Positions 6,284 through 6,975 of a stretch of 6,975 nucleotides of DNA are shown in pieces. The notes beneath the pieces are model-generated. The model was not told the origin of the DNA and made no database searches. It saw nothing but the letters and a program-made list of their open reading frames with translations. Within the stretch, counting starts at the first letter, position 1. Each line of letters starts with the position of its first letter. The position numbers and the translations under genes were made by a program. Origin of the DNA: Actinomycetota bacterium. Its GTDB lineage: Bacteria > Actinomycetota > Acidimicrobiia > Acidimicrobiales > Ilumatobacteraceae. The stretch is taken from positions 1 to 6,975 of the forward strand of contig SXWG01000221.1 in the NCBI GenBank assembly GCA_005789925.1. The letters are read 5' to 3'.

Positions 6284-6975
6284 TCGCAGCATCTGGTGCT
6301 TCAGTGTCTTTCCCCGCACTTTCATTGTTGATTCTCCTGCCGATCATCGGTTCGGTGATCGTCGCTCTTCTTTCTGAACGGCGTGCGGAATATGTGAAGC
6401 TCGCTGCCCTCCTCACGAGTGTGGCGACCGGAGCAATCAGTTTGTGGGTGCTTGCGGCGTTCGAGACTCATGACGCTGGCTTTCAGTTCGTCTCGCAACA
6501 TCCGTGGATTGAGCCGTGGGGCATCTCTTGGCACATCGGTATCGACGGCATATCGCTCTTCCTCGTGGTGCTGACCGGCGTGTTGTTCCCGCTCGTCATT
6601 GCCGGCATCGACCCACACCATGACGAGAAGCGCTACTTGGCATGGCTGCTGTTGCTCGAAGCAGGCGTGATGGGCAGCTTCCTCAGTCTCGATCTCGTGC
6701 TGTTCTTCCTGTTCTTCGAGATTGTTCTGGTGCCGATGTATTTCCTCATTGGTGGATGGGGATACGACAACCGCATTTACGCCGCGACCAAGTTCTTCCT
6801 ATACACGATGTTCGGATCAGCGTTCATGTTGGTCGGCATCGTCGCGACGGCCCTCTTGGCTCGTAACGACCTTGGTTACGTCACCTTTGACTTGGTGACG
6901 TTGGCTGAGAAGTCATCGTTCGCCACCGACACTGCGCGTTGGCTGTTCATGTCGTTTGCCATCGCGTTCGCTGTC
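6280..6975 (+). CDS. nuoM: NADH-quinone oxidoreductase subunit M (NuoM, ND4 homologue), N-terminal part, 3' end outside window
   Basis: NuoM is the second antiporter-like proton-channel subunit, next to NuoL in the membrane arm. The frame stays open from ATG 6280 to the window end, giving 232 residues, under half of a usual NuoM of roughly 500. Helices are visible at about 11-31, 39-60, 86-108, 118-136, 139-157, 166-193 and from 221 on. Diagnostic stretches are WHIGIDGISLFLVVLTG (84-100), LLLLEAGVMGSFLSLDL (123-139), FFLFFEIVLVPMYFLIGGWG (142-161) and YAATKFFLYTMFGSAFML (167-184 region). Glu147 matches the essential helix-5 Glu (E. coli Glu144). The final residues, FMSFAIAFAV, are those that normally come just before the helix-7 channel Lys, so that residue should fall immediately outside the window. 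Start support is a strong ribosome binding site and a 4-nt overlap with nuoL. Confidence 0.96.
   Translation, partial: MIAASGASVSFPALSLLILLPIIGSVIVALLSERRAEYVKLAALLTSVATGAISLWVLAAFETHDAGFQFVSQHPWIEPWGISWHIGIDGISLFLVVLTGVLFPLVIAGIDPHHDEKRYLAWLLLLEAGVMGSFLSLDLVLFFLFFEIVLVPMYFLIGGWGYDNRIYAATKFFLYTMFGSAFMLVGIVATALLARNDLGYVTFDLVTLAEKSSFATDTARWLFMSFAIAFAV

Noticed and set aside
1..6975. Search for mobile elements, CRISPR arrays, tRNA/rRNA genes and terminators
   Set aside because: Contiguous operon genes account for the whole window apart from base 1 and two 3-nt gaps. No repeat array, inverted terminal repeats, tRNA-like fold or hairpin followed by a T-run was seen by eye.

Overview
This window is an uninterrupted stretch of a bacterial nuo operon, which encodes respiratory complex I (type I NADH:quinone oxidoreductase). 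All genes lie on the + strand in the order nuoG (3' part) - nuoH - nuoI - nuoJ - nuoK - nuoL - nuoM (5' part). The first and last genes run off the window edges. Nearly every base is coding: neighbouring genes overlap by 1 or 4 nt or are separated by 3 nt. There is no intergenic space for a promoter, terminator, RNA gene or mobile element, and I see none.

Layout: 2-1648 is the C-terminal two thirds of NuoG, beginning at the cysteine motif of the extra [4Fe-4S] cluster N7. 1648-2874 is NuoH (membrane anchor, quinone-site subunit). 2874-3506 is NuoI (two [4Fe-4S] clusters, N6a and N6b). 3510-4052 is NuoJ, 4049-4366 is NuoK, 4370-6283 is NuoL (distal antiporter-like subunit) and 6280-6975 is the first 232 codons of NuoM. 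Electrons pass from the NADH module through clusters in NuoG and NuoI to quinone at the NuoH interface. The membrane subunits J, K, L and M carry the Glu/Lys/His chain that couples this to proton pumping. Nearly all expected coupling residues are present.

Organism (inference): the gene order, a NuoH of about 408 residues, frequent GTG starts, heavy use of CGT, GTC and TTG codons and a moderate-to-high GC content (judged by eye, not computed) suggest an actinobacterium. The GC looks lower than in typical high-GC actinobacteria, so a lineage such as Acidimicrobiia is possible but not proven.

I found no new system here; it is a core energy-metabolism locus. The point most worth a second look is in NuoH. 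Two normally conserved residues of opposite charge, the Glu of the 'ERK/ERR' motif and the Arg of the 'AETNR' motif, are both replaced by Leu (L45 and L238). Secondary points are the complete N7 motif in NuoG, a Lys-rich insert and long non-cluster tail in NuoI, and GTG starts with weak ribosome binding sites on nuoJ and nuoK, in contrast to strong sites on nuoH, nuoI, nuoL and nuoM.
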